Shown here in pieces: positions 46,960-60,209 of a stretch of DNA of 64,000 nucleotides (position 1 is the first letter of the stretch; the number at the start of each line of letters is the position of its first letter). The stretch lies in NCBI GenBank assembly GCA_941918925.1, contig OW799235.1:107773947-107837946 (forward strand), given 5' to 3'. Under the pieces are notes generated by a model. The model worked only from the letters and a program-made list of their open reading frames with translations, did not search any database and had not been told where the DNA came from. The position numbers were made by a program, and so were the translations under genes. Source of the stretch: Phyto melanocephala (taxonomy: Eukaryota > Arthropoda > Insecta > Diptera > Rhinophoridae).

Positions 46960-47236
46960 TTTCAGACTAGTTACATATCTGTCTCTTTTATATATCAAAC
47001 TATCGATTTTAGCAGTAGTTTGTCATAAGATCCCCATTTTGTATATAGTTTTATACTAGTTTAAATACTAGTCATTGTTAGTTTTTGTTATGTACTCATC
47101 TCACACACACTGAAAAAAAATTTAAGCATCAAGTGCTATGAAAATTTTTTGTCTCAGCTGGGATTTGAACCAGAGTCTTTTGATTTTATAGCTTCACGCT
47201 CTTATCACTACCCCAGAGGCTCGATTCCCGTTCTGT
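46960..47236 (-). mobile_element. SINE-like repeat with tRNA-like head, copy 2
   Basis: The minus strand begins GAGCCTCTGGGGTAGTGATA / AGAGCGTGAAGC (D-arm-like) and reaches B box GGTTCAAATCC at about 47168, then CAGCTGAGACAAAAAATTTT and the ACTAGT-rich body shared with 28985-29410. The T-arm pairing is imperfect, so this is not a working tRNA gene. Confidence 0.55.
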
Positions 47237-47342
47237 AAAACTGTAAAATGTAAAACTTTGACCGTATGATATAACACACCAAAACCTTTTAATTTTTTAG
47301 TTTCACAGAACGAGAATTGAGTTTTAGTACACTTTTAATTTG

Positions 47343-47425
47343 TTAGGTTAGGTTAGATCCGGCAGCCGCCCGAAGGCATAGCTCACTTGGGTTCTCCGAG
47401 GGTCCCGTTGTGATAATTAATTTAG
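47343..47425 (-). mobile_element. GC-rich SINE 3' fragment with CCTAAC tail
   Basis: On the minus strand: ATCACAACGGGACCCTCGGA, AACCCAAGTGAGCTATGCCT, TCGGGCGGCTGCCGGATC, then TAACCTAACCTAAC. It is much more GC-rich than its surroundings and ends with the same CCTAAC motif as the SINE at 17740, but the body differs. The head is missing. Confidence 0.6.
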
Positions 47426-49049
47426 CTTGATATTAATAAGATTTTTGTTTAAATACTCTTCAATTTTGCGATAAGTGAGATAAGTGAATGGTGTGCTTGT
47501 TTATCTTCAGTCCATGCAATTGAGATCTTTACTTTGGCTACTGTCTCATTACAACTAGTTATACGACTGGTCCAAAACTTAACATATTAAAAATTTAGCT
47601 ACAGGGACTTTCGCTAAAGCTTATTTATTTACTTTTGCACGTAAATCTGTGTACGTGTCTACATATGAGTCTGTATTTGTGGTGTCATTTGTATGTTGTT
47701 GTTCTCATTTAAGGAATTTTGATTAAACTTTGGCGAACAAAATGGTTGTATTTTATGAGAGTATTGGTTCTTATACTCAACTACTGCGAGCATAAACTTA
47801 ATTCACTGATTGCAGTGAGGATATTAAAGTTATAAAATTTTTTTTTGTTTATAAAAAATATTTATAGTTTGGCGCGCAAAGCGAGCAAAGTGACCAAAAG
47901 AGCAAAGAAGTAAAAAAAAATATTTTGAACAATGTATTTTTGTTAAAGCTTTTTCTATCAAAAACTTAAATCTAAAGTAATTATTGGAAGTTTAAGTATA
48001 TGTACGCAAAAATATAAAATATAAAATTTTAATCTTACTACGATTTTTTTATTTTAATAATCTTTCAGAGTAAGATATTTTAAAACTAATTTTTTTTTAC
48101 TATTTTCTATTGAAAACTAAAATTCAGTCTTACTTTTTTTTATTTTTCTTTTTGCAACTCCCTAGAGCTTAATCAATAATATTTAATATCCCATTTACTA
48201 CTTTTGTGTTACCGTTTCTACTCATTTCTCCCTTCTAATTACGATGTTGTAAAAATGTGTGCAGAATGTGTATAATGATCTTTTTTCTTCCTCTAAGGAT
48301 TATGAACAAAATTTGTATTCAAACACTATACTCTTGGATAGAATATAGTTAGTTGTATGTATGTGTTATTGGTGTTATTAGATTATTAGTTATTTAGTTA
48401 GAAATATGTGATATCATTTGCCACACATGACTTCGATATTCATACCCCCCCATACCCAGTATACAATATTAAGACTTGATGTATATGTTCAATATAAAGC
48501 AGAGATGCTTAACGTGGGATGTGATTCTAAAGGTTAAGGCAAAAGTTATACGTACATAAATTCTATGTAAGGCATAGTGCTATGTTTTATTTAGGGAAAT
48601 ATATTGAGCAACTTTAGTTATTTCACAGGAAGAATTTGACATAAAAAAATATTTTTTAAATCGAGTAAACCAAAAAAAAAAATTAATCGGAATTTCGTAC
48701 GGAATAACTATTGTTCATATTATTTTATACAAAATAAAGTGTTGCTTGAATGTTGAACGAAACATTTCGTGTGTTTTTTTAGATAAAAAACAGAGTACCG
48801 ATTAGTTGACATTACTTATTTCTTATGATTTCCTTATATGGAAATTGACAAAAGTTTCCGTGAAATAATGATGAGAATACCAGTGTTAATAGAATTTTTT
48901 ATCCGTTTGAAAAACCTATGGATGCTATAATGTATGGGCTAAGATATTGTGCAAATCTCGGCTTGCTGAGAGGGGCGTATTCGAAATATAAAATTTTTAA
49001 TGACTACAGTGCAGAAATCAGAATTTGACCGATGGCATGGGTTCTGTTG
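47426..49049. other. AT-rich DNA
   Basis: Nothing recognised apart from an ACTAGTTATACGACTGG block at 47553 shared with 29048 (inverted). Confidence 0.4.
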
Positions 49050-49700
49050 ACTCTGTGGGCCACTATGATATGTGGCGTTTTCGCACTGACTTTTGATCTA
49101 AGAAAACCCTACAGGAAAATAGCTAACAGTGTCAAATCGCACGTAATCGGTGGTTAGTTCATCTTGTCTCCACGTAAGGTGACCAAACTTACAAATCGCT
49201 CATCCAGAATGTTTAATTTTGCATGAGCTGTATGGCCTGTCAGACTTAGGCCGAAAGCGGTTGAAAACTTTCAACCTAAAAGGCTCTACATCGGCGGTTT
49301 ATGCCTGGCTAACGTCGTTATCGAAGAAATATGCACCGATGACGCAGCCAGCCAAAAAGCCACAAAAAACAGTGACTTTTTCTGTTGCATCGAAAGCTCT
49401 TGTGTCTCATGTCGATTGTTATCATTTGTTTGTTAACGTACCATTCACCTAGAAATTGGCCTCATCGATGAATATGATTTTTGATGAAAATTAAGGTCAA
49501 CCAACACTCAGTTGTCTATTGTCGTTAACCTTCAGCTGCTGGGCAAGTTGAATTTTTTCCACAAAAAAAATTTGCAAAAGGTTGGATTCTTGTATGCGTT
49601 TCGAAATCGGCAGTCTAGGGTTCTCCTGAACTTTCGTCGATTTTTTGTTTGCCGTTAAGGTGTTGGTTCATTGTTTACTAAACCAGTAGACTCAAGTTTT
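49050..49700 (-). pseudogene. Badly decayed mariner-like transposase
   Basis: Minus-strand fragments in shifting frames: IDEAN.x.NGTLTNK (49440-49470, cf. SDEAHFWLNGYVNK), DATEKVTVFCGFWLAAS (49330-49390, cf. EKVTVWCGFWAGG) and KFGHLTWRQDELTTD (49150-49190). Ends were not identified. The 77-codon + frame at 49219 is its antisense. Confidence 0.55.
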
Positions 49701-51492
49701 CCACAATAATTGCTCCAAGCGAATAGTTCTTTTAGCAGGTCGTCTATAGCGACCGTATAATTAACGAAGCTCGCGGAACGTTGCCCGAACAGATCCCTCA
49801 TTTTATTTAATCAGTTTTATCTTTTCTACGTGTTATTTAATAATATATCCGTCCATGGGAATTTGGTAAAGAACACTGAGACAATGAATGACAGCCAATT
49901 CGACAGAAGTGTCTTCATAAATATTAAATTACGGAAGTCCCTATCAAAAAACCTGTTAAACACAATTGTTCATTATTGTTGCGCGAAAGTAAAAGACTTT
50001 TTCAAGTGAAATTAAAATGTTCATTGGGAAACACTAGCTCAGTTAAATTTACTCCAATTGGATATGATGAACAATAAATTGAGTTAAAGAAACTATTTAA
50101 CCCATTGTGGGAAAATTACTGTGCGAAACTAAAAGCAACTCAAAAAACGTGTGGCCATTGTGTATTTTTTCCTAGTGACTGCCCACAATACAAAATTATG
50201 TTAAGAAACCCTATAGGTCATCTACCTAATAGTATCGAGTAAAATATTAACACTTAAAGTAACTCAGGCTAAAGCCTGCTTTTTTCTTTTTACTCATAAT
50301 GTTGGTGCGTACTTACGACCATAGTTTGTTCATATTTGAAATAAATTGTGTAAATTGCTCAACTGATTATTCTTGTATATGGTAGTGTTGTAGTTGCTTT
50401 TACTATCTTTCGGTTATTTTTTTTTTCAAGATATTACGTTTTATTTTATGCGTGACTAGCATTCAATACAAGAAAATATTGTGTATATTTTTCTCTTGTT
50501 TTTTCTGTGTTTTCATCATAAACTTGACGTAAACGTTCATGCGTATGTATAAAAGTAACTGCTTGAGTCTTGAAATGTTCTTTTTTATCAATCGTAGTGG
50601 CATTTATATTTAAATATTTATACTTTGTTTTATTATTATGAAATTTCAATGTTGTATTATTTTCTGAATGATTTTGGGCTCCCCATAGTGCGACTAAGCT
50701 ATGCCTGCACTTTTAGCTTAATATTGGAAATTTAACAAAGCTTTGCATTCTTTTTGCAAACAGGTGAAAATTTGGATATCTTTTTGCAGGTCCCCACCCA
50801 CACTATCTTCTATGTTTACTCTTATTTATTTCTATTAAGACATGGTTGCGGTCTACTGAGTAGCAACGTTGTCGTAGTCATAATAATAAAAATAAGACCA
50901 TTCTGATCCGCAACTATTCAGCAGTATGTGTACTCTAACGAAAATGTATTTTCAAATGTACTTACACACACAAGTGTATGCATGTATGTATGGATGTACA
51001 TAGATACATAATTCTAGTAGATATGTATGTGGTTGAATAAGTTTATATGGAATTTTTTTATGAATAATTTATTAAATGACATTAAATAAGAAATATCGTA
51101 TGGATTTTTTTAGACATACAGGTTGTCTGTTTTAGACAACGAATTATTTTTTTTTCTAAATAAAAATAAACTATTGAAATGACAGGTACATATAAACATG
51201 TTTTCTTTTTTTAAAATTGTTTAGTAAACTAAGCATAAAATAATAGTTTTCTTTCAATTCAATCCATAACTTAACGCTACAATAGGTTTTGAAATTGTTT
51301 TTTTTTTATTGAATTTTTTATACGCAACAGTTCATTAGGTATAAAATTTAGAAGTTATTTCATAGTAAACATTTTTTGTGTTTCTGTTTGTGATGGTATA
51401 TGGAAGTCAAAAAAAAAACAATAATTTCAAACAATTTTGTTTGCATCAAAATTATTGCAATAGACTTCTGCTTATAGAAACTTTGTAATATA
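49701..51492. other. AT-rich DNA
   Basis: No gene or repeat boundary recognised. Confidence 0.4.
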
Positions 51493-52263
51493 TTTTTATA
51501 CCCTTCATACAGTGAAAAAGGGTTATATATAGTTTTATCATTCCGTGTGAAATTTCTACAATTTTCATTTCCGACCCCATAAAGTATATATTTTCTGAAA
51601 GCTTATGAATAGGGGAGTCGATTAAGCTCTGTCAGTCTGTCCGTCTGACCGTCTGTCCGTGTGTATGTTGAAATCAACTTTTTGAAGCCCCCCGACATCG
51701 CTTGGACCCGGGTGAGGTATTAAAATATCAGAAATATTCGGGAGTAGTATCGGTTCATAAACAACTGAGATATGAGCAAAAACTCACGACGACCTCGATT
51801 TTTTTTTTCACAAAAACAACATTACAACAACAACATACATACATACAAACGTGTATACTGGTTAGAGAAAACGTGGCATCGAATCACAGCTGAGCCAAAA
51901 CATTAATTTTTTTATTTTTTTTTTTTTTAATTTTTTTTTTATTTTTTTTATAATATATTATTTATATTTTATTTTAATTCTTTTTTTATTGTTTTTTTGT
52001 TTTATATTTATTATTTATATTTTAATTATTTTTTTTTAAATTTTTTTTGAAATTTTTTTTGAAATTTTTTTTTTTATTTTTTTGTTAACATACATATGCA
52101 AATTTATAATTTTACAATGGAATGTTTTTATATATGTATGTTTTTTATATATATGTACGTATTTCATATGGGATGAATGGTGATACAAACTACTGTTATT
52201 GCATAACTACACGTTGTGAAGGGTATATAAAAATCGGCATGGCCGAATATAGCGCTCTTAGTT
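51493..52263 (+). mobile_element. DINE-like element with long internal poly-T, copy B
   Basis: Same order as copy A at 40264: TTTTATACCCTTCATACAGT, GACCCCATAAAGTATATATT, TTGAAATCAACTTTTTGAAG, CACGACGACCTCGATT, a T-rich block (51903-52085), then GTTGTGAAGGGTATATAA, hairpin TCGGC-ATG-GCCGA and CTCTTAGTTG. Differences from copy A are few: some base changes, an extra GACCGTCTGTCC repeat, and a short deletion near 51750. Confidence 0.8.
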
Positions 52264-53504
52264 GTTTTTTCTCTTTTTATTGAAATTATTCTACTTATTG
52301 AAATTAATCCATAATTTCTGTATTTTACTTGACGCTCCAGTTTCTTAGTGCCTCATTTATGGCTTGACTTGTGCTAAAACTATTCACTTTGCAATAATCA
52401 CAATTTGTTTAAAGTTTTACTATTCCCTTGCTGCCACTTTTTCCTGTCATTATTGAAATGAAAACTATTTTTTCTAATTTAAAAAAAACAAACTTGCATA
52501 CAAAATAACAACTTTCTTACTTAACACTGCAACAATTTGCTATATACAACCAAATAAATGTCAGTTTATTTACTTTTTTTTTCTTTCCTAACGTATCGCT
52601 ACATGTTCATGCTAAAAGTCATTGAAGTAATACTTATGCAACAGTAGCAGTAGCAGCAAAATAAAGCAACAGAAAAAAAAAGTATAATCATAATGTAATT
52701 TTCTTTCAACATGCAACACTGTAACTAATGCATTTTGCTAAAGACTCACTTACGGTATGAACAAATGGGGGAGTGTGTGAAAGAGACCAAAAGCAGGCAA
52801 TCGAGCATTATGACTTAGTGACTGACAGTAATTTAAAATATGTCATCAAACTATTGTGGTTGTCAGTTGGTAAATGAATAAAATTGTTATTAAATTGTTA
52901 TAAATATATATTTGCTTTTGTTTATTATTGAAGTGTTAAACAATTACTTCAAATATTAACTAACACTTATTAAAAAAGGCTAGAAATTTAAAAATTATAG
53001 TTTAAATAAACGAAGCGAATTTTAGAATTTGGTTCACTTTCGTGTGTAAATAGCTACTTCTGTTTAAACAAATATTTAAAATCATTTCTTTGCGACCAAT
53101 TGCTTAAAAAATCTTGCTAATATTAGTCATTACCTATTAAAATAATTTGGCATAACTACCGCTACATTTGTAAGAAGTAGTATACTAACGCATAGATCAT
53201 AGTGTAAGCTTATGTATTTAAATCTATTTGTATATACACACTAGTCGGCATGACTACATCGCAATGAGTGCATAGACAATGACATTAGTATTTTCACTAA
53301 AGGTTTTCCTGTGGAAGTTAGGGCATTAGCAGGAGCTTAATTAGTGTAGTTAAACCTGATCGGCTCTTTAAATCTAATAGCAGGTTTCCACGACACATTT
53401 AATTACTTGATTCGCTCTTTAAATTACTTATGTGAATAACCCTGTTTCTACGATATATTGTTATTTCGATTTGACAGTTCTTCTAAGTGCTTTTTATATT
53501 TAAA
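52264..53504. other. AT-rich DNA
   Basis: No gene recognised. AGCAGTAGCAGC triplets near 52645. Confidence 0.4.
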
Positions 53505-53891
53505 CTAGAAAAGCCCGGCGCGCGTTGCTACGCCCCTTAATGAATAAAAATGCATTCTGAATTTAAATTGAATATCAAGTGCAACAACCTAAAAATTATA
53601 ACTTTTTTTAATGGGCGTGGCACTGCCCACTTTTCTAATCATGAAACTGTATAGTCATGATAGCTCAATATGTGTGCAAAGTTTTAGAAAAATCGGTGAA
53701 GTTCAAGTAGCTGAAAGTGATAACTTTTTATGGGCGTGGCACCGCCAACCACTTTTTCCCACCCATAAACACTCCCTGGTATGTGTACAACAACTTGCCA
53801 AAGTTTGAGCCCGATCGGTTTTACAGTTTCGGAGTCTATAGCTAACACACACACAAACACACACACAGAGTTTCACTTTTATATATATAGA
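53505..53891 (-). mobile_element. Non-autonomous Helitron, third and shortest copy
   Basis: On the minus strand it begins A|TCTATATATATAAAAGTG, with ACTCTGTGTGTG and ACTCCGAAACTGTAAAACC, and ends GGGGCGTAGCAACGCGCGCC...TTTTCTAG|T. Only two internal units remain. Both ends are intact with A/T flanks. Open frames on either strand are shadows. Confidence 0.85.
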
Positions 53892-55282
53892 TTATCTTTT
53901 TGTTTTTTTGGAGTTGAACATTAAGAAATATAAAGTTTTATATAGAAAATTTTAAAAATTTACTTATTTTCTTTTCGCGATTCCCTTTGCTATGATATTT
54001 TTGACATCTGAAAATGATAAACAACCGATAAAAATTGGAAACGACACTGATTTTATTATAACTTGGATGGTAATTCTAAATGAATTACCCACAAAAATAT
54101 CAATTTTCTTTGAAAAGTTTGCATGGGAAAATTAAGTAATTTGATTCGTAATTAGGCTTTGAATTATAAAGAAGACATCGAATTACGAATATTGTTGCCG
54201 TGGAAACATGCTTTAATACGAACTCTGCATAAGAAGATTCTCATTCCACTTGATAACCAGTAGGTAATAAAATGTAAGTAGTCAGAAGAACTTGGGTAAA
54301 AGAGATCTGGGGTAAATTTCGGTACTCGGAACCAAAGATTCCTTTGAAGAATCAATAGTTGATGGTGGATGGACTCCTTGCAGGAAAGGCCGTGGATATG
54401 ATCGAAGTGCCCGAATTTTGTTAAATATATTGAAAACAGGACTTTAAATCTTTAAATAATATTGAAATGATAAAAATGGTCTGTGTTGGCTGAAAACGCA
54501 CAACACTTGTTTGCGAATGTTCAATTCCTAATGCTGCAACAAAATTGCATCTAATTGAAGCGACGGGAGTAACATTAAATTATTTCATTGTATTGTTTTG
54601 TTTTGTTGTTCTTAATGCTTGTTGCAATAAAACAACAGTAAAATTGGCTTGTAAACAAAATCTGTAAAAATATCATTGTTGAGAATAACTACCGCTCTAA
54701 AATGGAAAAAATATATATATATCACGAAAATTCTTGCGACATATTTTAGATGCCAATTTGTATGAAAAATTACGTTACGTCAGAATTCTGTTTGATCGTT
54801 TAGTCTTAAAGAAATACTAAAAATTATGAAGCGCTCCCTAATGTGAAAGGTTTTCATGCAGCAATAGAACGTCTAATATCACTTAATTCTAATGCAGAGG
54901 CTTGTGCTACAGTGCTATTTAGTGGAATAAGAAATTCATCGATATCAGTTGGTGACCGGAAAACACATGAATTGAAAAAGTAGTAAATTTGGCTAAACAC
55001 TGTTAAAATGTAAGGAGTTTTGTTTTCTGGAAATGCTTTGGAACTGGTCTGGAAAGGCTTTGGAACTAGTCTTAAGAAGTTCTTTAAAAATCTTTGCCTG
55101 AATAACAACGACTTTTTAAGTAAATGACAAATTTCTGATTTGTAAGAAGTCATGGTATAAACATGTCTCTATTCACCTCGCAGCGTAAAAATAATCCTAT
55201 TAATATAAGAAATATCATTGTTTAGATGCTTGGATTTTTGTTACTCAATTACGCAAAAACAGCTAAACAGGGGACAAATTAC
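53892..55282. other. AT-rich DNA with a short dispersed repeat
   Basis: 54755-54806 (CAATTTGTATGAAAAATTAC, GTTACGTCAGAATTCTGTTT) recurs at 57567-57606. No gene recognised; the 99-codon minus frame at 54854 has no visible domain. Confidence 0.45.
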
Positions 55283-55368
55283 GGCATTCGAAAGTGATCG
55301 AAATTTGAAAATTCTTATTAGAATCTCTATACCAAAAGCACAGCGAACTCGATCGTTATCGAATGCCC
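55283..55368. mobile_element. Very short inverted-repeat element (about 86 bp)
   Basis: GGCATTCGAAAGTGATCGA at the left; reversed right end GGCATTCGATAACGATCGAG. The right arm continues TTCGCTGTGCTTT, also found at 34967-35008 (GATCGAGTTTGCTGTGCTTT) inside the decayed mariner-like element. Probably a MITE family with two copies here. Confidence 0.5.
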
Positions 55369-56339
55369 AGAACTAAACAAAATTTGGCACACATATAGTT
55401 AACAATCTAGACTGATACATGATTAACACATCAACCCGCTAACTACTCGGACGAACTCGCGGTGATACACTTCTGTAGTGGTGAAGTTTTAGTTAAATTG
55501 CAACTCATTATTTGGCAACTCAAGTTTTTGCTGGGTCATATTATGAACACAATATTTTTGTGAGTACGAATTTTCCCAATGGGGCAAATATTTGCTTAAC
55601 TTTTCTTTTATTACTTTTTGCATTATTTGATGACGTTGTTTGTTCTGCCAATTACCTACAAAATGTCAACAACAATGTCACTTTTATTTTCTTTTTTCAT
55701 TGTCCTTAAACTCTACCCTGTATGAGAAATAATTTGATTGTTATTTTTATGTAACATTATTTGTCGAGCACTGAAAGTAACAAGTGCTTTCAGTTTTATG
55801 TTGCGTTTTAATTGACAAAAATAAAATATAAAACAACATATAAATCTATATACACTAATAAAATCTTTCACATGCATGCATGACATGACCTAAAGCGCAA
55901 AAAATTTACGTAATAATAAAAACATACACACATTTTCGTATTTATGTCGATAGAAGTGCGACAATTATAATAAAATGGAGCGAAATAAAGTATTTTATTG
56001 TCAGCACAGCTATTTATGTATTCCGATGCGATATTCTTAATTGTAGAGCCAAGTTAAATGTTAAGTGGACAAAAAGAGTAACTTTAGTTTGCCAAACAGT
56101 AAAAAATTTGTGGACTTGGATTATGATTTTACAGATACTTCACCACCATTGTTGTAAACTAAACCATACTCGACGACTTGATAAAAGATGTTGTTTCAAC
56201 ATTAAGCATTACAATTATTGCGTTTAAGCTTACATTAATGGAATTTCAGGTCCGGCTGTGAAAATGACCATTAACCAAAATACATTTTCCACACTAGCAT
56301 CATATTGCTCCTTAACAGAATACCTTCCTGTGGTATGAA
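55369..56339. other. AT-rich DNA
   Basis: Nothing recognised. Confidence 0.4.
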
Positions 56340-57140
56340 GAGAAATCAAGGTAGCTTTACTTCCCAAACCTTGCAGGAGGCAATACGCGGAGGCTAAGTC
56401 ATTCAGGCCAATCAGCTTTATATCTTTAATGGACAATAGAAAGCTTGTTGGTGAATTTTTAAGACATGCATATCTAATGGGTAGACCATTGAGTGGATGC
56501 CAGCGCGAATACAGGGGTGTAATGTCTTTTTCCGTACTTACTAATAGAGGGCGCATTAATCTCATTTGATAGACTTAGAAATGCTTTAATTAAACGGGGA
56601 GATGATTCCATTGCAGTAAAATAAGTCGTCTCCTTGCTTAAATGAGGAGCAGAATGCACAAGAGTTAGAGGAGAGTTAGAAGGTTGTCCTATTATAACCT
56701 TAAAAGGCCTCCTCAGACGACTGAAAGTATTGGGCGCACACACGGTAGGATTTGTTAATGATGTGGCAATTTATATGACTAGTATGTTCATGGAGACCAT
56801 TCTAGGTAATATGAGACAGACTCATAGAGTAAGAGTTGTTGTAAAGATTGACTACCCATAAATGCTGGAAAATCAGAAAATCACACGGAGAAGGAAGTAA
56901 ATAGAGTTTAAATCCTGAATGTTTTTTGAAAGCGCTATCAACGTATCTAGAAAGTTAAAATATCGAGGAATAATGCTGCACACAAAACTATCTTGAAATG
57001 ATCACGTTAAAATAAGGATACAGGATGCAGAAAAGATTTAACAACACTGTAAACCGGTTTGCGGACAAATTCAGGTAATTTCACCTAAAGCTTCAAATTA
57101 AATTTAAGACTTGATGATGAGAACATAATAAAAAACGCTC
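56340..57140 (+). pseudogene. R1/LOA-like LINE reverse-transcriptase pseudogene
   Basis: On the + strand: REIKVALLPKPCRRQYAEAK, SFRPISFISLMDNRKLVGEF (fingers: KSFRPISL.S...K..E), then LSGCQREYRG. After a gap come TRVRGELEGCPIITLKGLLR and LKVLGAHTVGFVNDVAIYM, where VNDV replaces the catalytic FADD/YADD box, and later LKYRGIMLHTKLS (thumb: KYLG..LD.KLSW). Stops and shifts abound and the second catalytic Asp context is altered. The two minus-strand frames at 56230-56743 are antisense shadows. Sister remnants of RNase H-bearing LINEs are at 27860 and 37540, opposite strand. Confidence 0.75.
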
Positions 57141-57650
57141 TGAAAACTAAATAGATTATATGTAGCGACTTAAAAACATCTTAACAGGAGAGACAAGTGT
57201 TGAAATTTATTCTGCTTAAAGCTAAAGTAACAAACCTGAAAAAGAGCATTAACGTCGTATCATGAACTGTAATGGAATCTTTTTTGTAATTTTATATAAT
57301 ATTCCCCAAATATAAACAATAGTGATATAATTGCTAGATTCACTTGGAAATCGCTAAATAGATAGTGCTTTTTATCAAATACAAAACTCAAAAATTAAAA
57401 CAATAGAAGCTGTTTTGCAGCCAACTTCACTGCATACGCTATTAAATTTGGATGTTTCTATTGTAGGACATTGGCGCCGTGTTATTACAGTTTCCTACAT
57501 ACAAAGTATATGGACATGACAACTTTTTACAGCTCGAAAATGCCGCTCGTAGGCTTGATAACAATTTGTATGAAAAATCCCGTTACTTCACAATTCTGTT
57601 TTGTCATTAAGTTCAAATTTTTAACAAAATGAGAAATTTTCTTGTCTATA
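57141..57650. other. AT-rich spacer
   Basis: Contains the second copy (57567-57606) of the dispersed repeat noted at 54755. Confidence 0.45.
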
Positions 57651-58384
57651 CACGCAAAGAAAAACCATGGTTACGGCATGATCACGACGGTCATATCATT
57701 TTTTCTAAAACAATATTTGGTTGTCGAAAACAAGTAATAGTTATTTTTGTTTCATTTCATCATATATTTTGTCATGATAATCAAGCATTTGTTTGAATTG
57801 TATCATTTCATGATAACTTTTCGTAAAAATTTCAAAATGATTATTTTTTGAAAATAGTATGATTTAAAAAAATTAATTTGACAAAAATTAAATTATATTC
57901 GAAATCATTAAAAATTAAAAATAATCATTAAATAATAAGTGAGACAACAGTATGATTACTCAATAATCAAGCTATGATTTTTTTTTAATAATAATTTGAT
58001 TTCAATTGTTCTTCTTCTTGCTGAACAAATTTTTATTATTTTAAATGTTTGAAATGTCAAAAAAAGGAACAAAAATTTTGAAAAATTAAAGAAAATTTAA
58101 AAATAAACGAGAAAATGTAAAAAAATATTGGTATAAAAATTGCAAATTAATTGGTGAGTACAAGCAATATGTGTATGTTCCAGCAAAAGACAATAATTTG
58201 CCGTAAAAAAGCAAAGATTGTCGATATCAATTGTAGTCATATACATGATTATTGAATGATACTTAAATTAAACATAATAAAGATAACTGGTAACCATTAT
58301 TATTTTTAACCATAATCATACAATTCAATCATAGTATGTTGCTCTTCGATTATGGTTACCACAACCATATTTTTTCTTTGCGTG
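57651..58384. mobile_element. 734-bp MITE, TA duplication, CACGCAAAGAAAAA ends
   Basis: Left end TA|CACGCAAAGAAAAACCATGG, right end reversed TA|CACGCAAAGAAAAAATATGG. The interior is AT-rich with repeated ATCAT/ATGAT phrases and TTGGTTGTCGAAAACAAG. No protein. TA duplication suggests a Tc1/mariner-type donor. A truncated relative is at 15580. Confidence 0.8.
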
Positions 58385-60209
58385 TAGTAGCGTAAAATAT
58401 TAAAATATTTACTTCAAAAATTTTTTCAAAAAATAAAATTTTATTATTTTATTCTATAGATTAATTTAAATGGAAAAGTTTTAAATCTTAAAATCTTCTT
58501 AAAAAATTTTGAAAATTCAAAACATAGGACATGTGGTATAGAAAAGCATTTCCGAGTGCTCTAAACAAAATGATTTTTTTAAATATAGTTACAAATTGTA
58601 CTAAGGGTCACAAAACATCTTTTTATAGATACTGCATGGAAAGTACATTTGCCTAGATTTTTTTATTGCTTTTACAAAGTCGTATATTTAAAAAACACAC
58701 ACAAAATATATCGTTTATAAAAAACTAAAATACACCTACGTCCACATGCATATACATACATATGTTGCAAATCAGCTGATATATTTTGCTAAGCACAGGT
58801 AAATCTGTATAAATCGGTACTCTCTCGTCAATTTTAGATTTTTACAGTGACCTGCTAAATTTTAATTTGCTTGAGAGCAGAGCCATTAAAATCGTTGCCA
58901 TTAAAAACCACTTAATATGTAAAAAGTTCTCACTAAAAACTGATTAAGCAATGCCGTTCTTTTCACTAAATCAATTTTATCTTAAAATTTGTATTAAATA
59001 TGGGTTGCGTAGCTAAATGTAAAAATAATACATATTATAAACTAAAAGATTCCTTTTTTCAAAATTGCATTAAAAGATCTGTTTAAAATCGCTGGATGTA
59101 CTGCGAAATGAATTTAATTTTCGCCACAGCAAAAATATTTACCTATTTGTTTAAACTATTTCAGAACATATGTAGCTTACATTTACATATGTTTTCTAAA
59201 TAACTGGGTGAAAGAATGTGGCAAAACTTTTTTTTTCCATCTACTAAACATAACTTTTACGTTTGAGTAATCTTCAATAGCAGCAATAAAAAGAGCCATA
59301 AAGTTGCATTTTTATGCGTTAGCGGGTGTCTATGGCATATTGCGTGTTTAAAAAAAAGTGTCAAAGTGAAATAATTTATTACAGAATCACACATTGACTG
59401 AAATCCAAAAGTGACAAAATGAAATTGTTTTTACATAAAAAAAATACTGTAATAAACATTTTTATTTTTTTTTTTAGCTATTTAACGCTGTCTTCCGTAC
59501 ATCAGCAACATTTTATTGAATACATACACATGTACATATTCTTTGCAATAAAATTTTGTAAATTTCTGTAAAACGCACACACTAAATAAAACACATTTAT
59601 TTCATAATAAATATTCTTGGTATTCATTTGAATAAACAAAATATTTATTACTCTCTCTTAAAGTAGCGTCTCTGTCTATATTGTTCAAATAAGTCCATTT
59701 TAATCAGTTTAAATTGACACTGGGGGTCAAATTCATTAAAATGTTTTATTTTCATTAATTCGTTTCATCTTTTTTATAGTTGTTTCTCTCGTTTTTGCTT
59801 TCTGGCAACAACAAAATACACTTGTTATTTGATTGATGGTACACTGTGTGTGAAAAGTATAGGGTAAGGGTCAGAAAAACCATTCGATCGGCTCAAAGAC
59901 GACTAAGACCCACTGCGGCGTGAATTGTATTATTAGATATAAACCATGGGGCATTAACAATCATTCGTAGAGTCTTAGATTAGAATCTGGCTGTTCCCCA
60001 TAGCTGTATCCCATACGTTCAAATGGGTGTCTAAAATATGAAATAAAAAAATATTTTTTAACATAAGCTTTTGAAACCAAAAGCCTGGATTGGCAGCAAA
60101 ATCACATGCTTGTCTTGATATTGGCACTAAATTATGCTTTTGAGATTGTATTTCGATAGCGTTTTCCAAGCCTGGTAAAGATTTATGACGTTTGTTTTGA
60201 AATTCCGGC
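58385..60209. other. AT-rich DNA
   Basis: Only a 22-nt match at 59877-59898 to the insert at 35411-35432 (reverse complement) stands out. Confidence 0.45.

Noticed and set aside
47150..47236. tRNA gene on the minus strand
   Set aside because: T-arm does not pair with a 7-nt loop and the sequence is part of a dispersed repeat.
49219..49452. 77-codon + frame
   Set aside because: Antisense of a decayed mariner-like transposase readable on the minus strand.
53611..53866. Frames on both strands in the third Helitron
   Set aside because: Same repeat DNA as at 6014; no independent coding signal.
56230..56743. 111- and 89-codon minus frames
   Set aside because: The + strand of the same DNA encodes recognisable LINE reverse-transcriptase blocks; these frames are antisense.
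57063..57082. AG|GTAATT recursive splice site
   Set aside because: No polypyrimidine tract precedes it and it lies inside a LINE pseudogene.
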